From NIOZ-UU35 sp964344175 (GTDB taxonomy: Bacteria > Chloroflexota > Anaerolineae > Anaerolineales > UBA11858), in NCBI GenBank assembly GCA_964344175.1, contig CAYFMI010000008.1:7091-71090 (forward strand): a stretch of 64,000 nucleotides of DNA. Reading direction: 5' to 3'. The notes under the pieces were generated by a model, which was not told the origin of the DNA, searched no databases, and saw only the letters and a program-made list of their open reading frames with translations. Position numbers and translations under genes: made by a program. Shown piece after piece: positions 1 through 8,837 of this stretch (within the stretch, counting starts at the first letter, position 1; every line of letters begins with the position of its first letter).

Positions 1-2
1 TT

Positions 3-383
3 TTCTTTCTGACATTGGTTGCGCTATATGGCATGGGAATGCTCTTCGCTTCTCTCTTTTTGCTGCTCAGCCGGGAGGCCTGGCATCTCTCCAACTTAGC
101 GCAGGAGCCGGTCTATCTCTTCTCGGGGTTCTATTTCCCCATCAAGAGTTTCAACTTCTGGGTGGCGGCATCCGCTTCAATCATCCCGCTCACATTGGGG
201 CTGGATGCCATGCGCCAGTTGGTCTTTCCTTCCGGTGCGGCGTTGGGCTTTCTCAATGTCCCCCTTGAGATTTTGATCCTGACCATTCTGAGCGTAATCT
301 TCGTCGGCGCGGCCAAATACTTGCTGGCCTATATGGAACGCCTGGCAATCCGCGAGGGTCGCCTGACAGAAAGCCGGAGATAG
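3..383 (+). CDS. ABC-2 type exporter permease, 3' part only
   Basis: The reading frame is already open at the window edge, so the true start lies outside; about 126 C-terminal residues are visible. They hold hydrophobic stretches and the segment FSGFYFPIKSFNFW, which resembles the conserved region near the end of ABC-2 (DrrB/NodJ-like) permeases, followed by a final hydrophobic helix and a short basic tail. It lies 6 bp upstream of a second permease of the same type, so the two probably form a heterodimeric membrane unit whose ATPase would be encoded upstream. Substrate unknown. Confidence 0.75.
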   Translation, partial: FFLTLVALYGMGMLFASLFLLLSREAWHLSNLAQEPVYLFSGFYFPIKSFNFWVAASASIIPLTLGLDAMRQLVFPSGAALGFLNVPLEILILTILSVIFVGAAKYLLAYMERLAIREGRLTESRR

Positions 384-389
384 ACACCT

Positions 390-1280
390 ATGTTTTCAGC
401 GAATCGCACTTTACGGGGCCTCTTCCCCGATCGCACTACTTTCACCCGCTCCTTTCGCATGGCGGCCTGGCTGGGTTGGCAGATCGAATCGAACTGGACC
501 GACCCTTTCTTGTTCGCGGTGTACTCCATCATCAAACCGCTGGCCGGGGCTGCTATTCTGGTTGTCATGTACAGCATTGTCTCGGGCGCAAACTTCGAGG
601 CCCCCATCTTTCCCTACATCTATTTAGGAAATGCTTTCTATATTTATGTGGGGCAGGTGATGACCGGAATTTCGTGGGCCGTGATCGATGACCGCGAACA
701 CTACAAAACGCTCAAATACATGTATATGGCCCCCATCCACATTCCCTCGTATCTGATGGGGCGCGGCGTGGCGCGCTTCATTGTCGCGTCCATTTCTGTG
801 CTGATCACCATCTTGTTTGGGGTGGCTTTCTTGCATGTCCGCATTGATTTTGCTGCCGTAAACTGGCCCCTGTTTTTTGGGACCTTGTTCATTGGGGTGG
901 TCATGCTGGCAATGATGGGACTAATTCTGGCTGGCATCACGTTGATTACGGCCAATCAGGTCTGGTTTATTGGGGATGTCACCGCAGGCGCGCTGTATCT
1001 CTTCAGCGGGGCAATTTTCCCCCTCGACATTCTGCCCGCGTTTCTGCGCCCGATTGGTTTTGCCATGCCCCTGACCTATTGGTTAGAATTGCTACGCCGC
1101 GCCCTGGTCGGTTCGGTAGCCGAGGCTTTTCCTACCCTATCTGGATTCAGCAACGGGCAACTGATGGGCATTCTCTTAGGGTTAACAGTCGTGTTTGCCG
1201 TTCTCTCAGCCGTGGTATTCTATGGGTGTGAACACCGCGCCCGTGAGCGGGGCATGATTGATATGGTGACCAATTACTAA
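390..1280 (+). CDS. ABC-2 type exporter permease
   Basis: A 296-aa polytopic inner-membrane protein with about six hydrophobic segments. Residues near 200-215 contain GALYLFSGAIFPLDILP, the same SG-hydrophobic-FP signature seen near the end of the preceding permease. The ATG is preceded by GGAGATAG, and the gene follows the upstream permease by 6 bp, so the two are co-transcribed. The family moves lipids, polysaccharides or drugs out of the cell with a separate ATPase. The N-terminal 40 residues are soluble and Arg-rich. Substrate cannot be deduced. Confidence 0.85.
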   Translation: MFSANRTLRGLFPDRTTFTRSFRMAAWLGWQIESNWTDPFLFAVYSIIKPLAGAAILVVMYSIVSGANFEAPIFPYIYLGNAFYIYVGQVMTGISWAVIDDREHYKTLKYMYMAPIHIPSYLMGRGVARFIVASISVLITILFGVAFLHVRIDFAAVNWPLFFGTLFIGVVMLAMMGLILAGITLITANQVWFIGDVTAGALYLFSGAIFPLDILPAFLRPIGFAMPLTYWLELLRRALVGSVAEAFPTLSGFSNGQLMGILLGLTVVFAVLSAVVFYGCEHRARERGMIDMVTNY

Positions 1281-1314
1281 CTATCATAGCACCGGCATCT
1301 TGAGGCAACTTCCC

Positions 1315-1827
1315 ATGGGAAAGACATTCGATGGCCGTACGCCGCCCACGCCGCTGGGCGTCATCTGGGTGGCGGTTAACGACCGAGGCTTGGTTGCTAT
1401 TTCCCTCCAAGATGATGAACAAGCTTTTTGCACAGAACTCACCGCCCGCCATCGGGCGCAGATCATCCCCCACGAAAGCCGCACCCAGCCCGCCACAAGT
1501 CAGATTGCCGCTTATCTCACCGGAGAGCGCACCGACTTCGATCTGCCAATAGATTGGAAGGTGATGAGGCCTTTTCAGGAGAGCGTGCTGCGCGCGACGA
1601 TAGATATTCCAAGAGGGGCGACGCGCACCTATGGGGAAATTGCCGTCCAGGTGGGGAACCGGCGCGCAGCCCAGGCTGTGGGCCGCGCCGAAGCGACCAA
1701 CCCCATCCCCCTGGTGATCCCCTGTCATCGCGTGCTGGCATCGAATGGTGGGCTGCACGGCTACAGCGGATACGGCGGGCTTGATACCAAAGCCTGGCTG
1801 CTGCGGCTAGAGGGGGTTTGTTTTTAG
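1315..1827 (+). CDS. ogt: methylated-DNA--protein-cysteine methyltransferase
   Basis: Suicide DNA-repair enzyme that moves the alkyl group of O6-alkylguanine to its own cysteine. The 170-aa protein has the family motif PCHRV with the acceptor Cys at about residue 137, preceded by the helix-turn-helix region RGATRTYGEIA and the Arg-finger region RRAAQAVG. The ATG at 1315 is preferred because TGAGG lies 9 nt upstream; an in-frame TTG at 1300 would add five residues and has no ribosome-binding site. The N-terminal domain is short, as in Ogt. It converges on ssb with a 3-bp gap. Confidence 0.92.
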   Translation: MGKTFDGRTPPTPLGVIWVAVNDRGLVAISLQDDEQAFCTELTARHRAQIIPHESRTQPATSQIAAYLTGERTDFDLPIDWKVMRPFQESVLRATIDIPRGATRTYGEIAVQVGNRRAAQAVGRAEATNPIPLVIPCHRVLASNGGLHGYSGYGGLDTKAWLLRLEGVCF

Positions 1828-1830
1828 AGC

Positions 1831-2199
1831 CTACGCTTCGGCGGTTTCCTCGCCCAGCTCCGGCTCTTCGGGTTTGCGGTCGAGCATTTGCATTTGAGAA
1901 GCAACCACTTTGGTGAAGTAACGCGTTTCACCATCCTGCTCGAAGCGGTCGGTCTGCAAGCGCCCCTCGATGAAAACCAGGCGACCTTTACCCAAAAATT
2001 GCTGACAAATTTCCCCCAGGCGCGCCCAGGCTTCGACATTGAACCAGTCGGTGGCTTCTTGCCAGTCGCCTTCGGCATCTCGCCAACGGCGGCTGACCGC
2101 CACGCTGAAGGCGCACACCTTCTTGCCAGAAGGGGTATACCGCGTTTCAGGGTCTTTCCCTAAATAACCAATCAACTGCACTCGATTTAGTCCAGGCAT
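1831..2199 (-). CDS. ssb: single-stranded DNA-binding protein
   Basis: A 122-aa OB-fold protein: MPGLNRVQLIGYLGKDPE at the start, then FSVAVSRRW, WFNVEAWARL and an EGRLQTDRFE strand, all typical of bacterial SSB. It binds single-stranded DNA during replication, recombination and repair. The acidic tail is very short (GEETAEA) and lacks the usual DDDIPF-type tip that docks partner proteins, so this may be a secondary SSB or a lineage variant. The ATG at 2199 was chosen because AGGAGG lies just upstream; a longer in-frame start at 2220 has no such site. Confidence 0.93.
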   Translation of the reverse strand: MPGLNRVQLIGYLGKDPETRYTPSGKKVCAFSVAVSRRWRDAEGDWQEATDWFNVEAWARLGEICQQFLGKGRLVFIEGRLQTDRFEQDGETRYFTKVVASQMQMLDRKPEEPELGEETAEA

Positions 2200-2237
2200 T
2201 GCAACCTCCTTGCAACTCACAACTTATATCACCTATA

Positions 2238-2265
2238 AGTGTAATGATCGCGGCGCGCTTGTCAA
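2238..2265 (-). promoter_or_regulatory. candidate ssb promoter
   Basis: On the minus strand TTGACA (2260-2265) and TACACT (2238-2243) are separated by 16 bp and sit about 40 bp upstream of the ssb start codon. This matches the sigma-70 consensus. Confidence 0.55.
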
Positions 2266-2378
2266 GTACCTTCCCGAGGAGATTTCCAACTCACCTTGCA
2301 GTTGCGCCCTCTGCCAAAGGCTGGTATCCTTATTGCGAACGACCCAATTGACTCATTGCACACGATCGCTGAGGGATT

Positions 2379-3038
2379 ATGTATATTGCCATCGAAGGTG
2401 TCATCGGTGTTGGAAAAACCACATTAGCTCGCTTACTTCAATCTGCTTTTAACGCAGACCTATTGTTAGAGGTCTTTGAAGAAAATCCATTTTTGGCCGA
2501 TTTTTACGGAGACCGCCAGCGCTACGCATTCCAAACGCAGATTTTCTTTTTACTCAGCCGCTATCATCAGCAACGCGCCGCATCAAAATTGCTGACCCCC
2601 GGAAACAGCCTGATCGCCGACTATACCTTCAAAAAAGATGCTCTCTTTGCGAGCATCAACCTGGATGGCGATGAACTCGATACGTATCATCAGGTTCATG
2701 ATGCGCTGGCCGAGAAAATCCCCTTGCCAGATCTGATCGTCTACTTACGGGCCAGCACTGATGTACTCATGCAGCGCATTGCCCACCGCGACCGCCCTTA
2801 CGAACGCGATATGGATCGCGGCTATATCGACAGGCTCAATCAGGCCTATGAAGCCTTTTTTGGCGATGGCTACAATGGCCCGCAAATCCTTCCGATGGAT
2901 ACAAATCATCTCGACTATATTGCCAACCCCGATGATTTAAAATGGGTAGAGGACAGCATTCGCAGAACTTTGGAAATGCCCCCTTTCCAAACCAGCCTGC
3001 CGCTCGACCTCAAAGGTGACATCCCCCAACAAGCGTAA
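2379..3038 (+). CDS. deoxynucleoside kinase (dAK/dGK/dCK-type)
   Basis: A 219-aa P-loop kinase that phosphorylates deoxynucleosides to monophosphates in the salvage pathway. The Walker A loop EGVIGVGKTT is at residues 6-15. LEVFEENPFLADFY (about 31-44) carries the catalytic Glu region of the dNK family, and DRPYERDMD is the lid with its arginines. Length matches bacterial deoxyadenosine/deoxycytidine kinases. No strong ribosome-binding site precedes the ATG; GAGGGAT is the nearest. The gene is divergent from ssb. The C-terminal 20 residues (PPFQTSLPLDLKGDIPQQA) are probably disordered. Specificity among dA, dC and dG cannot be read from the sequence. Confidence 0.88.
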   Translation: MYIAIEGVIGVGKTTLARLLQSAFNADLLLEVFEENPFLADFYGDRQRYAFQTQIFFLLSRYHQQRAASKLLTPGNSLIADYTFKKDALFASINLDGDELDTYHQVHDALAEKIPLPDLIVYLRASTDVLMQRIAHRDRPYERDMDRGYIDRLNQAYEAFFGDGYNGPQILPMDTNHLDYIANPDDLKWVEDSIRRTLEMPPFQTSLPLDLKGDIPQQA

Positions 3039-3065
3039 TTCTGCGCTGGGGGAGGAGAAGCCCTT

Positions 3066-4070
3066 ATGCAAATCACGCCCGATATTCTCAAACAATTCGC
3101 CGAAACCACCGTCGAAAAAATTACCCGCGGCAACTTCGATATTATGAGCGCCTATTTGCGCGGCTCTTTGGCCCTGGGTGATGATCCGCTACTTGGCGGC
3201 ACGACCGATATCGATCTGGTTTTCATTCACTCCGACACGCCTGCTATCGACCGCGAAATTTTGCGCCTGACCGACGATGTCCATCTCGACATCGAACATC
3301 ATTCACAAAAGAGATACCTAAAAGGGCGTGAGTTGCGCGTACATCCCCAGATGGGGCCTAGCCTGTTCAATGCCCAGGTACTGTTTGACCCGCAGCACTT
3401 TTTAGATTTCACCATTGCCACCGTGCGCGGCATGTTTCACCGTGCCGATCACACCATCATGCGCGCGCAACCGCTCATCACTAAGGCGCGCCAGGATTGG
3501 ATGACACTAGAAAATGCGTCCGCAGCGAATAGCGTAGAAAGCGTACCGGCTTATTTAAGTATTCTGGAAGCCGCAGCCAATGCACTGGCGCTCCTGGTAG
3601 GAGAACCCTTATCAGAAAGGCGCTTTTTACCGGCATTTGCCGACCGGGTAGAACACCTGGATCGTACGGGCATGTACGCCGGACTCATAGGGTTATTAGG
3701 CGGCGCACTATGCGATATAAATCAACTCAGGCAATGGATGACCGCCTGGGATGCAGCTTTCAGTGCATCGCCGGTTCGCCAGCGTCCTAAGGAAATCAGC
3801 AGCTACCGCCGAAATTATTACTATAGCGCATTCGATGCCCTGATCAGTAGTGAACGCCCCAAAGATCTGCTCTGGCCGTTACTGCGCACCTGGACTCTGA
3901 TTGCTGCTGCATTCCCTGAGGGAGATGCCGCCGCGCAAAGCTGGCAGGCCGTATGCAGCCATCTAGGGCTATGCGGGCCTGAGTTTAGAGAGCGGTTGAC
4001 AGCCCTAGACATCTATTTAGAGCAAGTGGAGGAAACGCTAGAAATGTGGGCGCTGGAACACGGCGCTTAG
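3066..4070 (+). CDS. nucleotidyltransferase-fold protein of unknown function
   Basis: A 334-aa protein. Residues 30-52 contain GSLALGDD followed by TTDIDLVF, the Gly-Ser and Asp-x-Asp metal-binding pattern of the polymerase-beta-like nucleotidyltransferase fold (minimal NTase or streptomycin adenylyltransferase group). The remaining ~250 residues look helical, as in the C-terminal substrate-binding bundle of aminoglycoside adenylyltransferases. The start follows a GGGGGAGGAG stretch. It lies 27 bp after the kinase gene and is probably co-transcribed. It could be an antibiotic- or protein-modifying enzyme; the substrate is unknown. Confidence 0.6.
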   Translation: MQITPDILKQFAETTVEKITRGNFDIMSAYLRGSLALGDDPLLGGTTDIDLVFIHSDTPAIDREILRLTDDVHLDIEHHSQKRYLKGRELRVHPQMGPSLFNAQVLFDPQHFLDFTIATVRGMFHRADHTIMRAQPLITKARQDWMTLENASAANSVESVPAYLSILEAAANALALLVGEPLSERRFLPAFADRVEHLDRTGMYAGLIGLLGGALCDINQLRQWMTAWDAAFSASPVRQRPKEISSYRRNYYYSAFDALISSERPKDLLWPLLRTWTLIAAAFPEGDAAAQSWQAVCSHLGLCGPEFRERLTALDIYLEQVEETLEMWALEHGA

Positions 4071-4071
4071 T

Positions 4072-5295
4072 TTATTCTGGAGGGGGAACTGTGGGCAAAG
4101 CCACCTTGAAAGTTGCCCCCCTGCCCGGGCCTTCCGATTCAGCCCAAATGCGCCCCCCGTGAAGCTCCACCATCCCCCGGGCAATCGCCAACCCCAAACC
4201 CAAGCCATCGTAACGCCGCGTCATGTGATGCTCCACCTGATAGAAATACTCAAAGATTCGTTCTAGTTTCTCTTGAGAAATTCCAATTCCGGTATCACGC
4301 ACCTCAACCAGTACTTCAGTGCCGCCCGTTGAGATTTGAATAAAGATCTCGCCGTTCGCCGGGGTAAAGCGGATGGCGTTGTTCAGCAAATTCACAAAAA
4401 CTTTTAACAGGCGCTCATCGGCCTCAATCCAAATATCTTGTTTGGGATATTGGATATCCATCAACATATTTTGGGCGCGCGCCATTTCGTAAACCTCATC
4501 AAAGGCTTGCCGCAAAATGGCCTGGATGGTTGTTATCCGAAGTCTCAGCTCCGTGGCTCCTGAATACAACAAATTCATATTGGTCATATCTTCCAAAAGG
4601 GTGCGCAGACGTAAAGCGGCATTCAGTACTGTATCGGCATGCTCAGAGAATTCTCCCTGCCCCTCTTCTTTGAGGAAAGTGGCATAGCCTAAAATAATTC
4701 CCAGCGGCGTGCGCAACTCGTGCGATGCCACGGCCATAAAATCTACCTTGAGTTGGTCGGCGTGACGCAACTCTTGATTGGCTGCTTGGAGTTTCTCGAC
4801 AATTTGAGCATTGTGGATAGCGATGGCCGACTGTGCCCCCACAAAAGAAAGCAATTGCACGTCCTCTTCGCCAAATGCGCCCTCATGTTTGTTGACCGCT
4901 TCGAGGACGCCGATGTTGCGATCCTGAATACGCATGGGGACACCCAAGAGATTGCGAACTTGATAGCCAATTTGGCGCTCAATTAGCTTAAAATGGCGCG
5001 GCTCTGTGGCCGTGTCGTTTACCACCATCGGGCAATTTTCGCTGAAGACAGTTCCGGCAATACTGCCTTCCAGTGGGACGGCCATTTGCTCTAACTCCAT
5101 CGAATTTGCACCAATGGACGCGGTGAAATAAAGCTGCTGGTCGCGCTCGTCGTAGAGCATCAGCGAAGTCGCTTCGCAATGCAGTAGTTCTTTGGCAGTT
5201 GTGAGAATGAATTCCAGAATTGCTTCAAGCTCTTGCGAGGAATTCAAAGTCAGGCTGATCTCAATAAGTCGGTCGAGTGTTTCAATTTGACGCAT
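4072..5295 (-). CDS. GAF-domain sensor histidine kinase
   Basis: A soluble 407-aa kinase without membrane segments. The GAF domain (about residues 20-165) probably senses a small ligand or redox state. The HisKA domain has the phospho-acceptor His near residue 192 in VASHELRTPL. The HATPase domain has N (NLLNNAIRFTP), G1 (VEVRDTGIGIS) and G2 (GLGLGLAIA) boxes. The ATG at 5295 is preferred over a TTG at 5301 because TAGGA sits 9 nt upstream. It follows the zinc-ribbon membrane protein gene closely, so the two form an operon. No response regulator is adjacent. Confidence 0.85.
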   Translation of the reverse strand: MRQIETLDRLIEISLTLNSSQELEAILEFILTTAKELLHCEATSLMLYDERDQQLYFTASIGANSMELEQMAVPLEGSIAGTVFSENCPMVVNDTATEPRHFKLIERQIGYQVRNLLGVPMRIQDRNIGVLEAVNKHEGAFGEEDVQLLSFVGAQSAIAIHNAQIVEKLQAANQELRHADQLKVDFMAVASHELRTPLGIILGYATFLKEEGQGEFSEHADTVLNAALRLRTLLEDMTNMNLLYSGATELRLRITTIQAILRQAFDEVYEMARAQNMLMDIQYPKQDIWIEADERLLKVFVNLLNNAIRFTPANGEIFIQISTGGTEVLVEVRDTGIGISQEKLERIFEYFYQVEHHMTRRYDGLGLGLAIARGMVELHGGRIWAESEGPGRGATFKVALPTVPPPE

Positions 5296-5304
5296 AGACA
5301 AATC

Positions 5305-6057
5305 CTAATCATCGTGTTCGTAGCGGGAATCGTGAAGAACTTGCTGGAATTCTGCTTGCTGATCGGATAGCGAAACGTCTGAACTGCCCTCCGTGCGATA
5401 GCGCTCCTCGGCTTGCGCCAAAGCATCCGGAGAAGCCCCGGCTACGATTGCCCATTTTCCACAATGAGGGCAACGCTGCAATTTTCCAACCAGCAGGTTG
5501 GGAGCGAACAAACTTCTGGCATAGGGTAATGTGCAACGCGGGCATACAGCGCCGCCAACAATGCCGTATTGTCCCAGGCGGAATTCCCGCTTCCGCCCCA
5601 ATAAGGCCGACCCGCCGGTGCCCAATAATGTTAATACAACCACAACGCCTAACAGCGGGCCAAGTAAAGCACCAACATTTTCCCAGGCTTGTTCGGCGCT
5701 GATAAATTCACGCGAGAAAATACTCGATACAAGTTGAGCGCCATCTGAACGATAACCAACTGCCCGAAACGTATGCTCGCCGAGGGCGTAATCGGTCGTG
5801 TTAAATTGATACTGAAAAGGGGGCGCGTCAGCTACGAAGACAAGCTCATCATCCACGTAAAAATCTACCCGCAACAGGTCGTCGGGAGTGCGGATTTTAA
5901 GGGAGAAGGTGCCCTGAATTTTTCCGCCAGCGGCATAGCCAAAGTCCTTATTCAGGCTGACGATGAGTGGCTCTTCATCGGCTTGGGCTGCTACACGAAC
6001 AGGCGCTTGCAACCCCGCCAGCAATACGAGCATGATAGAAACAAAAAAATGTTTCAT
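5305..6057 (-). CDS. secreted/membrane protein with Ig-like domain, TM helix and zinc ribbon
   Basis: A 250-aa protein of unknown function. Residues 1-25 form a signal peptide (MKHFFVSIMLVLLAGLQ). The next ~100 residues resemble an Ig-like beta sandwich (FYVDDELVFVADAPPF, then YQFNTTDYALGEHTFRAVG), as found in surface Big-type domains. A strong TM helix follows (about 135-155). The cytosolic part has two Cys pairs, CPRCTLPY and CPHCGKW, consistent with a zinc ribbon. The start at MKHFF was chosen because it opens the signal peptide; a longer frame to 6135 adds a non-signal stretch. It is probably co-transcribed with the downstream histidine kinase, which could make it a sensory partner; that link is inference. 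Confidence 0.65.
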   Translation of the reverse strand: MKHFFVSIMLVLLAGLQAPVRVAAQADEEPLIVSLNKDFGYAAGGKIQGTFSLKIRTPDDLLRVDFYVDDELVFVADAPPFQYQFNTTDYALGEHTFRAVGYRSDGAQLVSSIFSREFISAEQAWENVGALLGPLLGVVVVLTLLGTGGSALLGRKREFRLGQYGIVGGAVCPRCTLPYARSLFAPNLLVGKLQRCPHCGKWAIVAGASPDALAQAEERYRTEGSSDVSLSDQQAEFQQVLHDSRYEHDD

Positions 6058-6174
6058 GGTACTCTTTATTCTAACCCTATTTGGCTGTTTTTGAACATAA
6101 AAACACGCTTCCCCACAAGGGGAACTCCCCTCCAAGATGGTCAGTGCCCCTTTGTATATCTACGGCGATGCGGT

Positions 6175-6969
6175 TTATTTCCAACGTGTCAATATCGTTT
6201 CACGCTGGAAAAGTTGCATCGCAAAGGTAAACAAAGCCGCATCAAGCACGAACAGCCCAACAGCCAACCACAAGATGAGCCGCTCGTTGATGAAGATCAG
6301 GCCCGTTGATTGGCCTATGAACAAACCCATCAACGGCAATACAAACACTGCCGAGATCTGTTCGGCCACGCGCGGGTCGGATACTCTGGATGAAATCATC
6401 ACCGCGATGCTGACTCCGGCCAGCGCCAAGAGCGGCCCCACCACAAATATGGCACTCAACCACAAAGGGTCGAAGAGTTTCGCCAATACCTCGGGGCTAA
6501 CGGCCAGCATTCGCGCACCCACCATATAAAGCAAAAAACTTACCCAGGTGGCAATCACTGCGGGGATTGAGGCAGCCAATGCTTTGCCAACCAACAACTC
6601 AAACGTGGTAATCGGCGAAGCCAACAGCGGCTCAAGTGTGCGGGCAGATTTCTCGCCCACGATACTGTACGAGGCAAAAGTGATCGGCACAATCATCGGC
6701 ACCATCATGAAGAGCAACATAAATTGAGTCACGATGAAATATTGCATACAGCCCGCTCCATCCAACTCCCCGCACCCCCCCACAAACTGGGGCGGGAGAT
6801 CAGAGATACTCATGGCATCGCTCCACTCGCCAGACGATTTGCTGATATATAGAATCACCAGAGGCAGCACCGTGAACAAGAGCGGAAGAAACGCCACCGT
6901 GAAGAAGACGAAACGGTTTTTAAAAACCTCAGCCCATTCTTTGCGTACGAGAGTCCATATCTTTTTCAT
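6175..6969 (-). CDS. ABC-2 type transporter permease (NatB-like)
   Basis: A 264-aa membrane protein starting MKKIWTLVRKEWAEVFKNR, the usual amphipathic N-terminus of ABC-2 permeases, with six predicted helices. The segment YSIVGEKSARTLEPLLASP is the conserved coupling region between the second and third helices that contacts the ATPase. It lies 22 bp downstream of an ABC ATPase gene, with which it forms an exporter. It is the last gene of a likely seven-gene minus-strand operon headed by a YtrA-like GntR regulator. Confidence 0.88.
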   Translation of the reverse strand: MKKIWTLVRKEWAEVFKNRFVFFTVAFLPLLFTVLPLVILYISKSSGEWSDAMSISDLPPQFVGGCGELDGAGCMQYFIVTQFMLLFMMVPMIVPITFASYSIVGEKSARTLEPLLASPITTFELLVGKALAASIPAVIATWVSFLLYMVGARMLAVSPEVLAKLFDPLWLSAIFVVGPLLALAGVSIAVMISSRVSDPRVAEQISAVFVLPLMGLFIGQSTGLIFINERLILWLAVGLFVLDAALFTFAMQLFQRETILTRWK

Positions 6970-6991
6970 AAGTTTTCTCTGATTAGAGCAA

Positions 6992-7927
6992 TCACAACGG
7001 CCCTGTGTCCTGGCTCTGTTTCATTAATTGCACGTAAACATCTTCCAACCTGCGGCGCAGTTCGCCGACAAATTGGATTTCAGCGCCCGCCTCGACCAGC
7101 GCCCGCACCAGGGCGGGGTTGTGCGCGTCGGGATCCTCTAAACCTACGACCAGCTTGTTATCTATTTGCTCAACAGAATGCACAAAATCAAACCCCTCCA
7201 GCAGACCGGCAAATCGCTGGGACGGTTGCAGCAGGTGAAATACCACGGTGCGGCCAAATAATTTGCGACGCAGAGCCGTGGGCGTATCCAGCGCCAACAA
7301 GTGCCCCCGGAGAACCGCAACGCGATCGCAGAGGCGGTCGGCTTCTTCAAGATTGTGGGTACACAACACAATTGTGCGTCCGCCGTCTTTCAACTCGGCG
7401 ATAAAGTTGCGCATCATGCGGGCCGCTTGCGGATCGAGGCCGCTGGTAGGCTCATCTAAAAAGAGTATGCCTGGCTCGTGCAACAACGCCCGGGCGATGG
7501 CTAATTTTTGTTTCATCCCTTTTGAGAAAGCGCCCACCGGCTCATGCCGTCGATCCCACAACCCCAGCCGCCGCAAATACTGCTCAACGCGCTTAGGCGG
7601 GTCGGCGACTTCATACATCTGGGCATAGAAAGCCAGGTTGCGCTCGGCGCTGAGCTGCTCATACAGCCCCGGCGACTCGGTCAGAATGCCGACACTACGC
7701 CGGATGTGCTGATCTTGCTGCTCAATCCGATGGCCGTTGACCCAGGCCCTGCCGCTAGTGGGGGCGATCAACGCACTCAACATGCGCACGGTAGTGGTTT
7801 TCCCGGCTCCGTTTGGCCCTAGAAGACCAAAAATCTCCCCCGCGCCGATAGAGAAGGACAAGCCCTCAACAGCCGCCACCTGCCCAAATGATCTGGATAA
7901 ATTTTCAAGAACGATGGTTTCAGTCAT
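6992..7927 (-). CDS. ABC transporter ATP-binding protein
   Basis: A 311-aa ATPase of the CcmA/NatA/DrrA type. Walker A is GPNGAGKTTT near residue 38, the Q-loop lies in GILTESPGLYEQL, the signature is FSKGMKQKLAIARAL, Walker B is ILFLDEPTSGLDP, and the switch His lies in LCTHNLEEA. A ~90-residue C-terminal extension (FHLLQPSQRFAG to the end) is typical of exporters. It sits between the YhfC-like protease gene and the permease gene with short gaps (8 and 22 bp). Confidence 0.93.
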   Translation of the reverse strand: MTETIVLENLSRSFGQVAAVEGLSFSIGAGEIFGLLGPNGAGKTTTVRMLSALIAPTSGRAWVNGHRIEQQDQHIRRSVGILTESPGLYEQLSAERNLAFYAQMYEVADPPKRVEQYLRRLGLWDRRHEPVGAFSKGMKQKLAIARALLHEPGILFLDEPTSGLDPQAARMMRNFIAELKDGGRTIVLCTHNLEEADRLCDRVAVLRGHLLALDTPTALRRKLFGRTVVFHLLQPSQRFAGLLEGFDFVHSVEQIDNKLVVGLEDPDAHNPALVRALVEAGAEIQFVGELRRRLEDVYVQLMKQSQDTGPL

Positions 7928-7935
7928 AGCGATGC

Positions 7936-8796
7936 CTATATGTAACGCGAATCATCCAGATTTTCGCGCCAATTTTCCGGGGGATCAGACTCCCCCCGAG
8001 GTGGGAGCGGCAGATTTGGGGCCGGGCTGAATTTCCGAGGCGCATCCCGCAAAAGCACAACCAACACAATGCTCACCCCCCCAAAAAACAGAATCAGCCC
8101 CTCGGTAATATAGACCCCCCACACTCGAATGCCGTACACAGTCAGCGCATCGAGCAGTGTGTGCCAGGCAATCGCCGCACCCAGCCAGAGATAGCTCTGC
8201 CGTTGAAAAACCTGCAAGACCAGTACTGAGGCCGACAAGTGAAAAGCTACTGCCCCGATACGCTCTACGGCTCCCAAAAGAGCCGTATACCAGGGTATCG
8301 ACCAATATAGGTCTAATTGCGTCCGGGCCACTGCGATCTTGTCGGGGGATACAACCGAAGCCAGATCGGCATTGCGCAGCGCCAATGCCTGGATGAAGGC
8401 ATACAGCGCCAACATCCCCAATAAAATTGCCTCAATACCGCCATGCCCGGCTCCAACCATCAAGCCTGCGCCCCAATTGCGATCCTCTTTTAGCCAGAAC
8501 CGAAAGCCAATGTAGCGGGCGACTTCTTCAAATAGTCCTGCCGAGAGACCGTATAAAATTGCCAATCCTACCAGGGGCATTCCTGCGCTGGCATCGGACA
8601 ATCCAAGCTTTTCTATTCCTGGTGACAAAACCCAGGCATTAAAAGGGATATGCAAGAATTGCGACCCTACAAACAGCATCACCCCGATACCAAATAAGCG
8701 CCACTCGACATCATAGCGCCGCACCAGATAAACGCCCAAGATCAACGGTAGGGCGATCATCAGAAAAGCGTTCAAAGCACGAAAAAAGATTTCCAT
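7936..8796 (-). CDS. YhfC-family putative intramembrane metalloprotease
   Basis: A 286-aa polytopic membrane protein with about eight helices. The paired motifs GLFEEVARYIGF (about 89-100) and GAGHGGIEA (about 114-122), with a later His in AIAWHTLLDA, match the EExxR...GHGxxE...H pattern of the YhfC branch of the CPBP/Abi superfamily. The protein would act in the membrane; its substrate is unknown. AGGT precedes the ATG. The C-terminus (from about 255) is a soluble Pro-rich tail coded partly by a GC-rich palindromic repeat near 7985-8028, so the natural end may once have been shorter. Its neighbours are the ABC ATPase and permease. Confidence 0.72.
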   Translation of the reverse strand: MEIFFRALNAFLMIALPLILGVYLVRRYDVEWRLFGIGVMLFVGSQFLHIPFNAWVLSPGIEKLGLSDASAGMPLVGLAILYGLSAGLFEEVARYIGFRFWLKEDRNWGAGLMVGAGHGGIEAILLGMLALYAFIQALALRNADLASVVSPDKIAVARTQLDLYWSIPWYTALLGAVERIGAVAFHLSASVLVLQVFQRQSYLWLGAAIAWHTLLDALTVYGIRVWGVYITEGLILFFGGVSIVLVVLLRDAPRKFSPAPNLPLPPRGESDPPENWRENLDDSRYI

Positions 8797-8837
8797 AGTT
8801 TACCTGATAACATCAGCTTCAGATAAGGCAATAGGGA